This document shows, piece after piece, positions 1 to 9,675 of a DNA stretch of 64,000 nucleotides. Source of the stretch: an uncultured Clostridia bacterium (GTDB lineage Bacteria; Bacillota; Clostridia; Oscillospirales; Ruminococcaceae); contig CANRJA010000002.1 of assembly GCA_947630825.1 (NCBI GenBank), forward strand, positions 1-64,000, in the 5' to 3' direction. Position 1 is the first letter of the stretch, and every line of letters begins with the position of its first letter. The translations under genes and the position numbers were made by a program. Below the pieces are notes generated by a model, which was not told the origin of the DNA, searched no databases, and saw only the letters and a list, made by a program, of their open reading frames with translations.

Positions 1-216
1 TCAGGTAATTTTGAAAATACTCGATATATAGAACTTTTTACACCGAATGGAACTCTTGCTATGTCAGCAACTGTTGATCCTAAAACAAATGCAGTAACTA
101 CTGTTGCATCGTTTCAGGGATATGTTCAGACAATAACATCAGATACATTACAGTTTTACGTAGGTTATTCAAATCTTAATGGCAAATGGTATTATGTTGC
201 CTATAAATTTGACTAG
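1..216 (+). CDS. 3' end of an unrecognised gene
   Basis: The first frame is open from the window edge for 71 codons to a TAG at 214-216. The encoded tail is rich in Thr, Ser, Asn, Tyr and Phe and ends in YKFD, which is reminiscent of a beta-rich extracellular or phage-type protein, but I do not recognise a family. The start lies outside the window. It reads toward the tRNA and the direct repeats at 343-363, so it may be the last gene of an integrated element. The product is unknown. Confidence 0.5.
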   Translation, partial: SGNFENTRYIELFTPNGTLAMSATVDPKTNAVTTVASFQGYVQTITSDTLQFYVGYSNLNGKWYYVAYKFD

Positions 217-235
217 TAAATAACGCATAATAAAA

Positions 236-261
236 CCGCTCGGCAGTTGTCGGGCGAGCGG
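236..261 (+). terminator. hairpin after the partial gene
   Basis: CCGCTCG at 236-242 pairs perfectly with CGAGCGG at 255-261. It begins 20 bases after the stop codon of the partial gene, which fits a transcription end, but the bases that follow (AAAAGTTTATAAC) do not form a proper T-tract, so this is a weak intrinsic terminator at best. Confidence 0.45.
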
Positions 262-342
262 AAAAGTTTATAACAAAAACAAGCCTTTTCAAGTTGATTT
301 CGTCCGACTTGGAGGGCTTTTGTATTTTAATATTTTACAAAA

Positions 343-363
343 TGTAGTCCCCGTGTAGTCCCC
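343..363. repeat. two TGTAGTCCCC direct repeats, possible recombinase sites
   Basis: TGTAGTCCCC occurs at 343-352 and again at 354-363, an 11-base period close to one helical turn. The pair lies 61 bases from the CCA end of the tRNA gene at 424-500. Short direct repeats beside a tRNA 3' end are typical of arm-type binding sites of tyrosine recombinases at the edge of integrated elements. No integrase is visible in the window, so the role is inferred. Confidence 0.4.
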
Positions 364-382
364 AAACCAATTTTTAAGTAAT

Positions 383-411
383 AAAAAAGACGTCTGCAAA
401 GTCTGCAAACG
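383..411 (-). terminator. intrinsic terminator of the initiator tRNA gene
   Basis: Read on the minus strand, CGTTTGCA (411-404) pairs with TGCAGACG (398-391) with one G-T wobble and a five-base loop, followed by a run of T residues (389-383). It lies directly downstream of the tRNA. It also explains the apparent tandem GTCTGCAAA repeat seen on the plus strand at 392-409. Confidence 0.75.
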
Positions 412-423
412 CCTATTTTACGT

Positions 424-500
<77 letters not shown>

Positions 501-533
501 TTAAATTTTATCGCACTTTCTTAGTGCAATAAT

Positions 534-562
534 ATTATATCATTCAGTTGGCTCTTTGTCAA
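534..562 (-). promoter_or_regulatory. promoter of the initiator tRNA
   Basis: On the minus strand a consensus -35 TTGACA (562-557) and a consensus -10 TATAAT (539-534) are separated by exactly 17 bases. The start point would lie about 28 bases upstream of the mature tRNA 5' end at 500. Confidence 0.85.
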
Positions 563-615
563 GACTTTTTACAAAAAATAATTGAGTAGTTTTAAGTTTC
601 CATAATAATTAAGTA

Positions 616-642
616 AAGCGGTTGGGTTTTACTCAACCGCTT
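616..642 (-). terminator. terminator of the GH2 gene
   Basis: AAGCGGTTG at 616-624 pairs with CAACCGCTT at 634-642. It lies 59 bases beyond the stop codon of the GH2 gene on the minus strand and is followed on that strand by TTACTTAATTATT. Confidence 0.65.
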
Positions 643-700
643 CATTAATTATTCCAAAAAACACTATTTTATTATTTCAATTTAATTTGTATGACATTTC

Positions 701-3445
701 TTATTCCTTGCAGTAATCAATGACAGATTTAATAAACTGCCTACCTGCCGCACATTTTGAAAGCTTGTCAAAATCGCAGTTGCATACAACGACTTTTCCG
801 CCACTGCGTTCATACTCATAAAGCATTCCTAACTGGTGATTTCTCTCGAAATTATCTATAGTGCGAACAATAAACTTCTTATCTTCATAACAGCTATCTA
901 AAATCTCGTTCTTTGAATTTTCAACGATATCCCACCACTGCTCGGTTGAAAAGGTTTCACTAGGAAACTGCGAAAGCGCAGGATGAGTGTTATCAATTAA
1001 AAGTCCCATAGTTCCGACAGGAAGCTCTTTGTTCATCATTTTCGATATTGTGCTGAACATCGGATAGCACCAGAAATCCTGACAGTAAAACCCTTGTATA
1101 AAATCGTTTTCGTTAAGTTTTTCAAAGTCGGGTACGATAAGTATCGTTTTGCCATGGGATAAAAGTTTTTCAGCAGCAGGGGAGTCAGCACTCTCAAAAA
1201 TATATGCACCTGTAATATCAACGCTCTTGATTATCGGGAAGACCCAGATCTTATATGAGTTTTGTATATCAGTTCCTTCGATATTAAGAATAAGCTCGAC
1301 GGTTCTGGCAGTATCAACTTCGGGAAGCGTGACCTCAATATCACAAATGTCAATGTAGTTTTGCCCGTCAGTTTGATGTATAGTTTCAATTCCTTTTGCT
1401 ATAGTTTTTCCGCAGGAGCATTTAAGCTCCCAAGTCAGATTTTTCGAATCAATACTGTAATTTCTGTAGTAGGCAAGCTCTATATGTGCCTTGAATTTGT
1501 CTCCAGCTTCGTAAGTGTAGCTGTCAAATTTTCCGAGCAAAACAGAGTCAGAACAGAATTTTCTCCACTCCTTAGGCGAGCAAATGCCTTTTTGATCCAT
1601 AAATGCGTCAAGAACGCCTACCAACGCCGTCCCTTGTCCGCTGAAGTCCTGAATGTCAAGAATGTGAAATCCTCCGAGCAGCCTTGAACGGAACACCGCT
1701 TCCATTTCTTCTTTATAGCAGGCAACTGACAGCTTCCCCGAAGCATTAAAAAAGTCTTTAGCCAAGTGTCCCAGACCTGCTACCTCCATATTTTCTTTAA
1801 ATATCTCAAAATTATTAGGCTTTAAAGAGCCGGTATACTTTTTGATTTCGTCAAAGTCTGGATATGTTTCATACTGACCTATTTCGTGTGTGATAATAGG
1901 AACTTTTGGTATAAATCCTGCGTCAGCCTCGCTTGCTTTAACGGTTTTTACAGTTGTTCCGTATTGAATTTGCACAGTTTCATCACTGTCTGTGGTATTA
2001 TTTTCGGTACAAACAGTAGGGTGAATAATGCTGTCATAACACATATCGGTTGCAGGCTTTCTTGTTTGAATATGTCCTAATGGAGCGTCGCACGCTGCAA
2101 AAGAACCTCTTATAAGTCTGTCTTTTGAGAGCCTTACTCCGCAGAAGAAATCATCGTTTTCCAAAACAGAGGGGAAGAACTGAAAGTTGTTTGAGCCCTG
2201 TGTGTAAAGGTGTCTTGTGTCTTTCGCTTTAAAATAACCAATTATATCATTCAAACGAGCAGGGCTGCCCCAAAGCTCGTTGCCGAGCGACATCATACAA
2301 TATGACGGGTGATTACCGAAAAACTTCATCATATTGAAGCCCTCTTCGATAAGAAAATTCTGCTCGACCTCGTTGTATCCGTCTTCATCTTTTGCACAGA
2401 TCGTTCCCCAGAAAGGCAGTTCAGGTTCCATGTAAATTCCAAGCATATCAGCCGCAGTGAACGCAGCTTCAGGCGGACAGCAGGTATGATAACGATAATG
2501 ATTCATTCCGTAATCTATAGATATACTCATAACCCTTAGCCATTCTGAAACGTCTGTCGGCATAAATCCTGTTTTTGGAAAAATCAATCCGTCATGCTTT
2601 CCTCTAAGAAATGTCTTTTTGCCGTTTATGGTAAACTTATCACCATCCGTTTTAAACTCACGAAGTCCAACGATAGTGCTGTAAGTGTCGTCTCCAATGG
2701 ATACTGAAAGATTGTAAAGATATGGGCGGTATTCGTCCCAAAGATAAGCGTTTTCTCCCATTTGGTATATGACATCAATTTTGCCGTCTTTATATTCATA
2801 ATCACAAGGTGGGATGATTTGGTCGTTTTTAGCTTTTGGACCGTCAAACCCAACTGCTGAGACGGTTACAGTGCTGGAGCTTTCTCCGACTACATCGGCT
2901 TTTATACGGAGCGTTTTAGAATGTATATCGCTTTCCACAAAGACATTCTCAACATAGGTTTTGTCGAAAATCTGAAGCTCCAATCTGCCAATTATACCGT
3001 TCCAGTTTGTCTGGGTATCAGCAGAGGTCAGGTGTCCGCCGCCTGTTCTATAACCGAAGTTTGCAACTCTTACGGTAACTGTGTGTATACCTTCTGTTAC
3101 ATAATCAGTTATGTCATAGATATGAGGAGAAACCAGAGAATCATAGGTCCCTACTTCCTTGCCATCAATATATAAAGTCGTTATTCTTGTACGCTCTAAA
3201 AATATAAATGCATTTTTGCCTACGGCTCTTGTAAAGTCGACCTCTTTTGAAAACCAAGCCCAGCCTTCAAAATAATATGTGTCTGTGAGATAATCCTTCT
3301 CCCGTTTATAATTGAATTTGCCCTTTTTCGCATTTGAGGTGGAGTTTGGCAACATAATGCTGTCGCTGAACGGAGGTGTTTTGCCTTCCAGTTTTTCATC
3401 AAGCTCAAGCGACCACTCGCCGCTTAAATCAATAAATTCTATCAT
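701..3445 (-). CDS. glycoside hydrolase family 2 protein
   Basis: This 914-residue enzyme should remove a non-reducing-end beta-linked sugar (GH2 contains beta-galactosidases, beta-glucuronidases, beta-mannosidases and related enzymes). An N-terminal beta-sandwich sugar-binding region (about 1-160), an Ig-like domain (about 165-265) and a TIM barrel (from about 270) can be followed. The acid/base is probably E390 in SLGNELWG and the nucleophile E521 in IITHEIGQYE, both retained. There is no signal peptide, so it acts in the cytoplasm on imported oligosaccharides. The ATG follows an AGGAG site. It is monocistronic between two hairpins, with a broken AraC-type regulator upstream in the same orientation. 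The exact substrate cannot be read from the sequence. Confidence 0.85.
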   Translation of the reverse strand: MIEFIDLSGEWSLELDEKLEGKTPPFSDSIMLPNSTSNAKKGKFNYKREKDYLTDTYYFEGWAWFSKEVDFTRAVGKNAFIFLERTRITTLYIDGKEVGTYDSLVSPHIYDITDYVTEGIHTVTVRVANFGYRTGGGHLTSADTQTNWNGIIGRLELQIFDKTYVENVFVESDIHSKTLRIKADVVGESSSTVTVSAVGFDGPKAKNDQIIPPCDYEYKDGKIDVIYQMGENAYLWDEYRPYLYNLSVSIGDDTYSTIVGLREFKTDGDKFTINGKKTFLRGKHDGLIFPKTGFMPTDVSEWLRVMSISIDYGMNHYRYHTCCPPEAAFTAADMLGIYMEPELPFWGTICAKDEDGYNEVEQNFLIEEGFNMMKFFGNHPSYCMMSLGNELWGSPARLNDIIGYFKAKDTRHLYTQGSNNFQFFPSVLENDDFFCGVRLSKDRLIRGSFAACDAPLGHIQTRKPATDMCYDSIIHPTVCTENNTTDSDETVQIQYGTTVKTVKASEADAGFIPKVPIITHEIGQYETYPDFDEIKKYTGSLKPNNFEIFKENMEVAGLGHLAKDFFNASGKLSVACYKEEMEAVFRSRLLGGFHILDIQDFSGQGTALVGVLDAFMDQKGICSPKEWRKFCSDSVLLGKFDSYTYEAGDKFKAHIELAYYRNYSIDSKNLTWELKCSCGKTIAKGIETIHQTDGQNYIDICDIEVTLPEVDTARTVELILNIEGTDIQNSYKIWVFPIIKSVDITGAYIFESADSPAAEKLLSHGKTILIVPDFEKLNENDFIQGFYCQDFWCYPMFSTISKMMNKELPVGTMGLLIDNTHPALSQFPSETFSTEQWWDIVENSKNEILDSCYEDKKFIVRTIDNFERNHQLGMLYEYERSGGKVVVCNCDFDKLSKCAAGRQFIKSVIDYCKE

Positions 3446-3557
3446 TTGTTTTCTCCTATAAAATAATTGTAATTTTTAATTTATATATAATCGCATACGC
3501 TTTACATATTAACATAAATTAAATGCAAAAGCAATACTAAAATTTATAAATTATAAG

Positions 3558-3579
3558 CCGCAGAGAAAATTCCCTGCGG
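3558..3579 (-). terminator. hairpin between the AraC pseudogene and the GH2 gene
   Basis: CCGCAG at 3558-3563 pairs with CTGCGG at 3574-3579. It lies just after the stop codon of the restored AraC reading frame (3598). The T-rich stretch follows it on the plus strand (TTTTATTTATT), so on the minus strand the terminator is imperfect. Confidence 0.5.
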
Positions 3580-3597
3580 TTTTATTTATTCTTATTC

Positions 3598-4488
3598 TTA
3601 TTTATTCTCAATCGGAATTAAAAGTTCCACATAGCTGTCGCTATTGTTTTCGCTTAATAAGTGAATGACGGTTATTTCAGGTGCATCTGAAATAATATAA
3701 GGAGAAGTCGTCAGCCACTCGTTTATAAGCCTTTTGCGCAAATCAAGATGCTCATTCAAGCAGTTTGTTCCGCGCTATGTTTCAACCTGAACATATAAAT
3801 GCTCGGGTACTTTTACCACACTTAACATCTCGGCGTATTTTCCTGCCGTCTTTTTAAGATGACTGTTAAAATATTCTGGTATAACCGCGCCAACAGTAAA
3901 TGAATAACCGCTGTCAGCAATATCTGATATAACACAGTATTCTGTCTCACAGTCGTTTGCCATTCCCTGCAATGCGTATCTTATGAACCTTGTACTGCCG
4001 TCTACCATAAAATCGTGTTGCTGATTATACCTGTCGCCCGGCTCGCCTTCAAATCGCCTTTTTAGTCCCGTAATTACCATACTCGGCTTGCTCACAATTT
4101 TGTAGTTTAACATTTTTCCGCCCTCCAGTGAAATCTTTATTGACATTCGGGAAAACGACTTTAAATCAGTGTTTCTTTTCTTTGCCTGAGACGGCGTTAT
4201 GCCGTGAAAACGAACAAACGCTTTTGTAAAGCTGTCAGGACTTTCATAGCCGTATTTTAGTGCTGTATCAATTACCTTTGCTCCTCCGCTTATCTCTGCG
4301 CCTGCCAGTGTGAGCCTGCGGTATCTGATGTATTCGCCTACAGTGTAACCGCACAAAATACCAAAAACTCTTTGAAAGTGATACGGCGATGAAAAGCTCC
4401 TGCTTGCAATATCATTTATTTCCAGCTTTTCTGTTATGTTATCCTCAATATAATCTATTGCGCTTTTTATACCTGCTATCCAGTCCAT
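3598..4488 (-). pseudogene. AraC-family regulator with GyrI-like domain, interrupted by TAG
   Basis: The ATG at 4488 follows AGGAGG closely and is preferred to an upstream ATG at 4521. Residues 1-105 form an AraC/XylS DNA-binding domain (helix-turn-helix regions around SRSFSSPYHFQRVF and ALKYGYESPDSFTKAF). Residues about 125 to the end form a GyrI-like effector-binding domain as in Rob or BmrR. Translation stops at a TAG at 3775-3777 right after VET, yet the same frame continues for 58 more sense codons to TAA at 3598-3600. The extension reads as the missing end of the domain (EHLDLRKRLINEW, then a final VELLIPIENK). So either a nonsense mutation, read-through, or a sequencing error. It would regulate a nearby uptake or efflux gene, perhaps the GH2 gene. 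Confidence 0.85.
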
Positions 4489-4615
4489 TGTTTTTCCTCC
4501 TGCCTGATAATATAATAACACTTAAAATATAAGCTTACCCGACTTTGGGTGCTATTTAATGTCGGTTTGAAACCATTGTCTATTTTATTTTATTGGTTTT
4601 ATTAAAAAAGTAAAC

Positions 4616-4634
4616 CCGACAGCTATGCTATCGG
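4616..4634 (-). terminator. second hairpin downstream of dnaJ
   Basis: On the minus strand CCGATAGC (4634-4627) pairs with GCTGTCGG (4623-4616) with one wobble and a three-base loop, followed by GTTTACTTTTTTAATAAAA. It backs up the stronger terminator at 4690-4726. Confidence 0.6.
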
Positions 4635-4689
4635 ACCCGTTATTTCTCTTTTTATTGGGTAAAATAATTTTAACTTACAAAATCTAAAA

Positions 4690-4726
4690 CAAAAAACCTA
4701 TCGCAAATTCTAAAAACGATAGGTTT
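4690..4726 (-). terminator. terminator of the heat-shock operon
   Basis: AAACCTATCG at 4694-4703 pairs with CGATAGGTTT at 4717-4726. On the minus strand the stem is followed by a T-rich tract (TTTTTTGTTTT). It lies 13 bases past the dnaJ stop. Confidence 0.8.
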
Positions 4727-4738
4727 AATTTTATCTTA

Positions 4739-5884
4739 TTACATAATTCTTTCTTTTAGCTTTGAAAGAAAGCTTTGCCTTTTAGCATAATTTCTTTCGC
4801 TAAGCAGGCTGTCGAATTCATTCAGCTTTCTTACCATTTCCTTGTTTAGCCCCTTAGGCGTTTCAACAACGACCCTTACATAATGGTCGCCCTTGTCGCT
4901 TCTGTTTAGCTTTTTTATGCCTTTTCCTCTCAGACGGAAAACTGTTCCCGTCTGCGTTCCGGCAGGCACCGTATATCTCACCTTACCGTCAACCGTCGGA
5001 ACGGTAATTTCATCGCCCAAAGTAACCTGCGTAAAGGTGAGGGGGATCTCCGTCCAAACGTCAAAGCCGTCTCTTTCAAACACGCTGTCGCGCCTAACCG
5101 AAACTGTCACGTTCAAATCACCGTTCGGACCGCCGTTTATACCGGCGTCTCCTGCCCCTGCAACACGAAGCGTCTGCCCGTTGTCGATACCGGCAGGTAT
5201 CTCAATTTCCCTCCTAGCAGAGGTTCTCGTTCTGCCTTGACCTGAACAGCGAGGGCAAGGTGAATCAATGATCCTGCCTTTTCCCGCACAGCGTGAACAA
5301 ACCCTTGTTGAAGTGATTGAGCCAAACGGGGTTCTCTGCTGAACATTTACCTGTCCTCGTCCGCCGCAGTCGGGGCAGGTTTTGGGTGATGTTCCGGGCT
5401 TAGCGCCAGTGCCTCCGCAGTCGGGACATCTCTCCATTCTGTTCATTCTGACTTCAATTTTCTTTCCCTTGCAAGCCTCCATAAAGTCAATGGTAACGCT
5501 TGCACGTATATCCTGTCCGCGTCTGGGAGCGTTGGGATTAGCAGATGAACGTCCGCCGCCGAATGAACCGAAAATAGAGTCGAAAATATCTCCCATATCC
5601 CCAAAACCGCCAAAGCCGCCGAAACCTCCTGCTCCTGCGCCGCCGCCGTAGCTGGGGTCTACTCCTGCGTGTCCGAACTGGTCATACTTTGCTCTTTTAT
5701 CGCTGTCCGAAAGGACTTCATATGCTTCGTTTATTTCTTTAAATTTAGCCTCCGCTTCTTTATCGTCCGGATGCAAATCGGGATGATATTGCTTAGCCAG
5801 TTTTCTGTATGCTTTTTTAAGTTCATCATCAGAGGCGCCTTTCGATACGCCAAGCACCTCATAATAATCTCTTTTGTCCGCCAT
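4739..5884 (-). CDS. dnaJ: chaperone DnaJ
   Basis: DnaJ delivers unfolded proteins to DnaK and stimulates its ATPase. The 381-residue protein has the complete type I layout: a J domain (residues 1-70) with the HPD motif in YHPDLHPDD, a Gly/Phe-rich linker (about 75-115), a zinc-binding region with four CxxCxGxG repeats (about 135-210), and the C-terminal substrate-binding domains. The start is set at ATG 5884 (MADKRDYY), which has an AGGAAAGG-like site upstream; an upstream ATG at 5908 would add eight residues not seen in the family. It is the last gene of the hrcA-grpE-dnaK-dnaJ operon, separated from dnaK by hairpins that may lower its expression. Confidence 0.97.
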   Translation of the reverse strand: MADKRDYYEVLGVSKGASDDELKKAYRKLAKQYHPDLHPDDKEAEAKFKEINEAYEVLSDSDKRAKYDQFGHAGVDPSYGGGAGAGGFGGFGGFGDMGDIFDSIFGSFGGGRSSANPNAPRRGQDIRASVTIDFMEACKGKKIEVRMNRMERCPDCGGTGAKPGTSPKTCPDCGGRGQVNVQQRTPFGSITSTRVCSRCAGKGRIIDSPCPRCSGQGRTRTSARREIEIPAGIDNGQTLRVAGAGDAGINGGPNGDLNVTVSVRRDSVFERDGFDVWTEIPLTFTQVTLGDEITVPTVDGKVRYTVPAGTQTGTVFRLRGKGIKKLNRSDKGDHYVRVVVETPKGLNKEMVRKLNEFDSLLSERNYAKRQSFLSKLKERIM

Positions 5885-5926
5885 TAATATGACCTTTCCT
5901 TTCGCCAAAACTCGAAAATTTAAGAG

Positions 5927-5988
5927 AAGGATATTAAAAATAATCCTTTTATTATTATGTAAAATGGGAGAACACTGTTCTCCCTTTT
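5927..5988 (-). promoter_or_regulatory. two hairpins between dnaK and dnaJ
   Basis: One hairpin pairs AAAATGGGAGAAC (5961-5973) with GTTCTCCCTTTT (5977-5988) and lies 14 bases past the dnaK stop. A second pairs AAGGATTA-type arms between 5927 and 5948. On the minus strand the first is followed by ATTTTACATAATAA, so it could act as a partial terminator or as a processing and stability element that sets the DnaK to DnaJ ratio. Confidence 0.5.
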
Positions 5989-6002
5989 ACAGTATGCATG
6001 TA

Positions 6003-7853
6003 TTATTCAGCGTCGCTGAACTCTGCGTCTATAACATCGTCGCCGTTATCTGTCGATGCTCTGTCTGCGCCTGTATCAGGTCCTGCCTGAGCGCCTTGAG
6101 ACTGCTGTGCCTGAGCGGCAGCCTGCTGGTAAACCTTTGTTGCAACGCCCTGGAACTCTGTTTCAAGCTCCTTCTGCTTTGACTTGATAGCCTCAATATC
6201 TGTGCCCTTTAGAGCCTCCTTCAAAGCGTCTATCTTAGCCTGAACTGACGATTTCTCATCAGCAGAAATCTTATCGCCAAACTCGCCTAACGACTTTTCA
6301 CACTGGAATACCATCTGGTCTGCTTGGTTTCTTGCATCGACCTCGTCCTTTTTCTTCTTGTCCTCAGCGGCGAATGCCTCTGCTTCTTTAACCGCCTTGT
6401 CTATGTCCTCCTTAGACATATTTGTAGAAGAAGTAATAGTGATGTTTTGCTCTTTTCCTGTTCCCAAGTCCTTAGCCGAAACGTGAACGATACCGTTAGC
6501 GTCTATATCAAATGTTACCTCGATCTGAGGAATTCCTCTCGGAGCAGGTGCGATACCGTCGAGACGGAACATACCGAGCTGCTTGTTGTCCTTAGCGAAT
6601 TCTCTCTCACCTTGAAGTACGTTTATATCAACTGCCGATTGGTTATCAGCGGCTGTTGAGAAGATCTGAGACTTCTTTGTAGGGATAGTTGTGTTTCTCT
6701 CTATGATCTTTGTGCAAACTCCGCCCATTGTTTCAAGACCGAGTGAAAGGGGAGTAACGTCAAGGAGCAAAAGACCGTCTTTAACGTCTCCGCCGAGAAC
6801 TCCTCCCTGATATGCCGCACCCAGTGCAACGCACTCGTCAGGATTTATTCCCTTAAACGGCTCTTTGCCGATAAACTTCTGAACAGCCTCCTGAACAGCA
6901 GGGATTCTTGAAGAACCGCCAACCATCAGCACTTTATTAAGATCGCCTGCTGAAAGTCCCGAATCAGACAATGCCTGACGAACAGGTCCCATAGTTTTTT
7001 CAACCAAATCAGCGGTGAGTTCGTTAAACTTAGCCTGAGAAAGTGTAAGCTCCATATGCTTCGGACCAGCGGCGTCCGCCGTGATAAACGGAAGACTGAT
7101 AGACGTTGTTGCTGTTGATGAAAGCTCGATTTTAGCCTTTTCAGCAGCCTCTTTAAGTCTCTGCATAGCCATTTTGTCGTTTGAAAGGTCGATGCCCTCT
7201 GATGTTTTAAACTCGCTGACCATCCAGTCAATTATTCTCTGGTCAAAGTCGTCTCCGCCGAGACGGTTGTTACCTGCTGTTGCCAAAACCTCAGTAACAC
7301 CTTCGCCCATTTCAATGATTGAAACGTCGAATGTTCCTCCGCCTAAGTCATAAACCATAACCTTTTGGTCTTCCTCTTTGTCAAGTCCGTATGACAATGC
7401 TGCGGCGGTAGGCTCGTTTATAATTCTCTTGACATTAAGTCCGGCAATCTGACCTGCGTCCTTTGTTGCCTGCCTTTGAGCGTCAGTGAAATAAGCAGGA
7501 ACTGTGATAACTGCCTCTGTTACGCTTTCACCCAAATAAGCCTCAGCGTCCTTTTTCAGCTTTTGAAGAATCATTGCTGAAATCTCTTGAGGAGTGTATT
7601 CCTTTCCACCCATTTTAGCCTTATAATCAGAACCCATATGTCTCTTGATCGAGATTACTGTGTTATCAAAATTTGTTACAGCCTGTCTTTTTGCGACCTG
7701 ACCTATAAGTCTGTCGCCTGTTTTTGAAACTCCCACTACAGATGGGGTAGTTCTTGCGCCCTCGCTGTTAGGGATAACAACGGCTTCGCCGCCCTCCATA
7801 ACTGCTACGCAGGAGTTTGTTGTACCTAAGTCAATACCTATAATCTTACCCAT
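6003..7853 (-). CDS. dnaK: chaperone DnaK (Hsp70)
   Basis: This is the ATP-dependent Hsp70 chaperone, 616 residues, of normal bacterial length. The N-terminal actin-like ATPase domain (about 1-375) shows [13 protein letters not shown] at the start, the [12 protein letters not shown] segment and [11 protein letters not shown]. The substrate-binding domain follows the conserved linker around [18 protein letters not shown], and a helical lid ends in a Gln/Ala/Gly-rich tail and an acidic end (DDVIDAEF), as is usual. ATG 7853 begins [10 protein letters not shown]. It works with GrpE upstream and DnaJ downstream. Confidence 0.98.
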   Translation of the reverse strand: MGKIIGIDLGTTNSCVAVMEGGEAVVIPNSEGARTTPSVVGVSKTGDRLIGQVAKRQAVTNFDNTVISIKRHMGSDYKAKMGGKEYTPQEISAMILQKLKKDAEAYLGESVTEAVITVPAYFTDAQRQATKDAGQIAGLNVKRIINEPTAAALSYGLDKEEDQKVMVYDLGGGTFDVSIIEMGEGVTEVLATAGNNRLGGDDFDQRIIDWMVSEFKTSEGIDLSNDKMAMQRLKEAAEKAKIELSSTATTSISLPFITADAAGPKHMELTLSQAKFNELTADLVEKTMGPVRQALSDSGLSAGDLNKVLMVGGSSRIPAVQEAVQKFIGKEPFKGINPDECVALGAAYQGGVLGGDVKDGLLLLDVTPLSLGLETMGGVCTKIIERNTTIPTKKSQIFSTAADNQSAVDINVLQGEREFAKDNKQLGMFRLDGIAPAPRGIPQIEVTFDIDANGIVHVSAKDLGTGKEQNITITSSTNMSKEDIDKAVKEAEAFAAEDKKKKDEVDARNQADQMVFQCEKSLGEFGDKISADEKSSVQAKIDALKEALKGTDIEAIKSKQKELETEFQGVATKVYQQAAAQAQQSQGAQAGPDTGADRASTDNGDDVIDAEFSDAE

Positions 7854-7900
7854 AATTAATCATTTCCTTTCAATGTGTTTATAAATTTATTTGTATGGTA

Positions 7901-7926
7901 TTTCTGCCAAATAATTTTTGCAGAAA
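7901..7926 (-). promoter_or_regulatory. hairpin between grpE and dnaK
   Basis: TTTCTGC at 7901-7907 pairs with GCAGAAA at 7920-7926 in the 85-base gap between grpE and dnaK. There is no strong T-tract on the minus strand, so it is more likely an mRNA stability or processing element than a terminator. Confidence 0.35.
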
Positions 7927-7938
7927 AAGTTTACTAAT

Positions 7939-8532
7939 TTAAGGATTTGCAACTACTACCATTGCATATCTTATTATCTTATCGCCGATTTTATAACCCT
8001 TTTGAAATACCTGTGCGACCTCATTTTCACCTAGCTTATCGTCCTCTATCTGGTTGATGGCATTAGCTATATTCGGGTCAAAGGTTTCTCCCAGAGGGTC
8101 AATAATTTCAACACCGAGCTTTTTAAGAGCTTCTCCGAACTGATTGAAAATCATCTCAACACCTGATTTGTATTTTTCGTCTGTGGTTTCAGCGTTCAAA
8201 GCTCTTTCAAAATTATCAAACACAGGGAGTATTTCACTTACAGTGTTGCCGATAGTTGTTGCAGAGATGTCAAGACTTTCTTTAGCAGAACGCTTTCTGA
8301 AGTTGTCATACTCAGCGGCTAGACGCATATATTTGTCCTTTTGCTCGTCTAGCTCCTTTGTAAGCTTTTCTTCAGCAGTTGGTTCCGGTTTTTCCTCAGC
8401 GGTTGATTCCTGCTTTTCTTCGCTTGAGGTTTCTTGCTCATTATCCTGAGCTTCGTCAGCGATTTTATTTGTATCGGCGTCGTTTTTTTCGTCTGCAACT
8501 TCTTCTAAGTCCTTTTCTTTATCGTTTGTCAT
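7939..8532 (-). CDS. grpE: nucleotide exchange factor GrpE
   Basis: GrpE dimerises and releases ADP from DnaK. The 197-residue protein has a long acidic, low-complexity N-terminal tail (about 1-60, Glu-rich with repeated PEPTAEEK-like units), a helical coiled-coil region (about 60-110, containing YMRLAAEYDNFRKRSAKE), and the C-terminal beta domain ending in VFQKGYKIGDKIIRYAMVVVA, the family signature. The start codon overlaps the hrcA stop (TAATG), so the two genes are translationally coupled. Confidence 0.97.
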   Translation of the reverse strand: MTNDKEKDLEEVADEKNDADTNKIADEAQDNEQETSSEEKQESTAEEKPEPTAEEKLTKELDEQKDKYMRLAAEYDNFRKRSAKESLDISATTIGNTVSEILPVFDNFERALNAETTDEKYKSGVEMIFNQFGEALKKLGVEIIDPLGETFDPNIANAINQIEDDKLGENEVAQVFQKGYKIGDKIIRYAMVVVANP

Positions 8533-9602
8533 TAGTCATCACGCCCTTCGTTGTAAGTATTGTCAACATCATTGATGTCCATAACATTTTCCGTATCATA
8601 TTCGTTTTCTGAAATCATATCTGAAATTCTGCTTGTGAAGTATTCAAGATACGGAATAAACTTAGCATAATCGATCCTCATTGGACCTATAAGCCCGATA
8701 GTACCTGCGGGCTTTCCGCCCTTTTGGTACTGCGAGGTTATTATGCTTGAATTGTTTATAACAAAGCCGTCGTCCTCGGGGGAGAACATAACGTGAAGCC
8801 CTGAAAAGCTGCTGTCGAACAGCTTTGCTATTTCTTTTTTGTGGTCTAAAAACTCAATAATCTCATTTTTATCAAAATCATCATACTTCAAGAGATTTTT
8901 CTCACCTTTAAAGGATATCTCCTTTTGCGTTATCTCTTTAGACATTTTGTAAATCTCAGCGACAAGTGGAGAAAGAGTCATCATATAAGTTCCCATAGCT
9001 TCTTCAAGTTTTTTTAAGAGATCGTCAGATAACTTATCTACCTCAATGCCCTCTAAATTTTCTCTGAGAAAATTTGAAAAGAATTCAAGCTGTTCGTTTG
9101 TCAAATCAAACTGAAGTCTGCAAACCTTGTTCTTAATATTGCCAGATGAAGTTATCAGCAAAAGAACATACATACGCTTGCCGGTAGGAATAACTTCAAC
9201 CTTTGATATGATTGAAAACTTAGGTGTTTCAGTAGCGACTACCGTTGCGCACTTTGTAAGTTCCGCTAACGCAGTTGAAGCAGATTGGACAATAGCCTCT
9301 TCAGTTAGATCGTCACCGCTTGGGAGCATAGCTTCTATCAGATCCTTTTCCTCTTTTGTCAAAGGGTCGGTTTCGACAAGCTGATCGACATAAAATCTAT
9401 ATCCCTTATATGTCGGCACTCTGCCTGCTGAGGTATGCGGCTGTTCGAGATAACCCTGCTTTTCAAGCTCTGCCATTTCGTTTCTTATAGTTGCAGAGGA
9501 AGCCTTTATATACTTCATCATAGCTTTAGAACCGACAGGCTCGCCGGTAACAATATACTCGTCAACCACGGCTGTCAGAATTTTCAGCTTTCGGTCGTCC
9601 AC
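8532..9602 (-). CDS. hrcA: heat-inducible transcription repressor HrcA
   Basis: HrcA represses class I heat-shock genes by binding CIRCE. The 356-residue protein opens with the winged-helix domain (MDDRKLKILTAVVDEYI, then SSATIRNEMAELEKQGYLEQPHTSAGRVPT, the diagnostic part of which is TIRNEMAELE), followed by the GAF-like dimerisation domain. The start is a GTG at 9602 with GGAGG seven bases upstream. It is the first gene of the operon and sits behind a perfect CIRCE element at 9644-9670, so it represses itself. Confidence 0.96.
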   Translation of the reverse strand: MDDRKLKILTAVVDEYIVTGEPVGSKAMMKYIKASSATIRNEMAELEKQGYLEQPHTSAGRVPTYKGYRFYVDQLVETDPLTKEEKDLIEAMLPSGDDLTEEAIVQSASTALAELTKCATVVATETPKFSIISKVEVIPTGKRMYVLLLITSSGNIKNKVCRLQFDLTNEQLEFFSNFLRENLEGIEVDKLSDDLLKKLEEAMGTYMMTLSPLVAEIYKMSKEITQKEISFKGEKNLLKYDDFDKNEIIEFLDHKKEIAKLFDSSFSGLHVMFSPEDDGFVINNSSIITSQYQKGGKPAGTIGLIGPMRIDYAKFIPYLEYFTSRISDMISENEYDTENVMDINDVDNTYNEGRDD

Positions 9603-9643
9603 ACGGTCACCTCCTGAGACTTATCACTTTGATTAGTTGAGTG

Positions 9644-9670
9644 TTAGCACTCATTTACTTGGAGTGCTAA
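9644..9670 (-). promoter_or_regulatory. CIRCE operator
   Basis: TTAGCACTC (9644-9652), a nine-base spacer, then GAGTGCTAA (9662-9670): an exact match to the consensus CIRCE inverted repeat. It covers the expected transcription start of the hrcA operon, so bound HrcA would block RNA polymerase. Confidence 0.98.
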
Positions 9671-9675
9671 ATATT

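Noticed and set aside
392-409. Tandem GTCTGCAAA repeat near the tRNA, first taken for an attachment-site repeat
   Set aside because: It is explained by the two arms of the tRNA terminator, which read CGTCTGCA and TGCAAACG.
1262-1687. Open frame of 141 codons on the plus strand opposite the GH2 gene
   Set aside because: It lies fully inside a well-supported minus-strand gene, has no family features and no ribosome site. It is a shadow frame.
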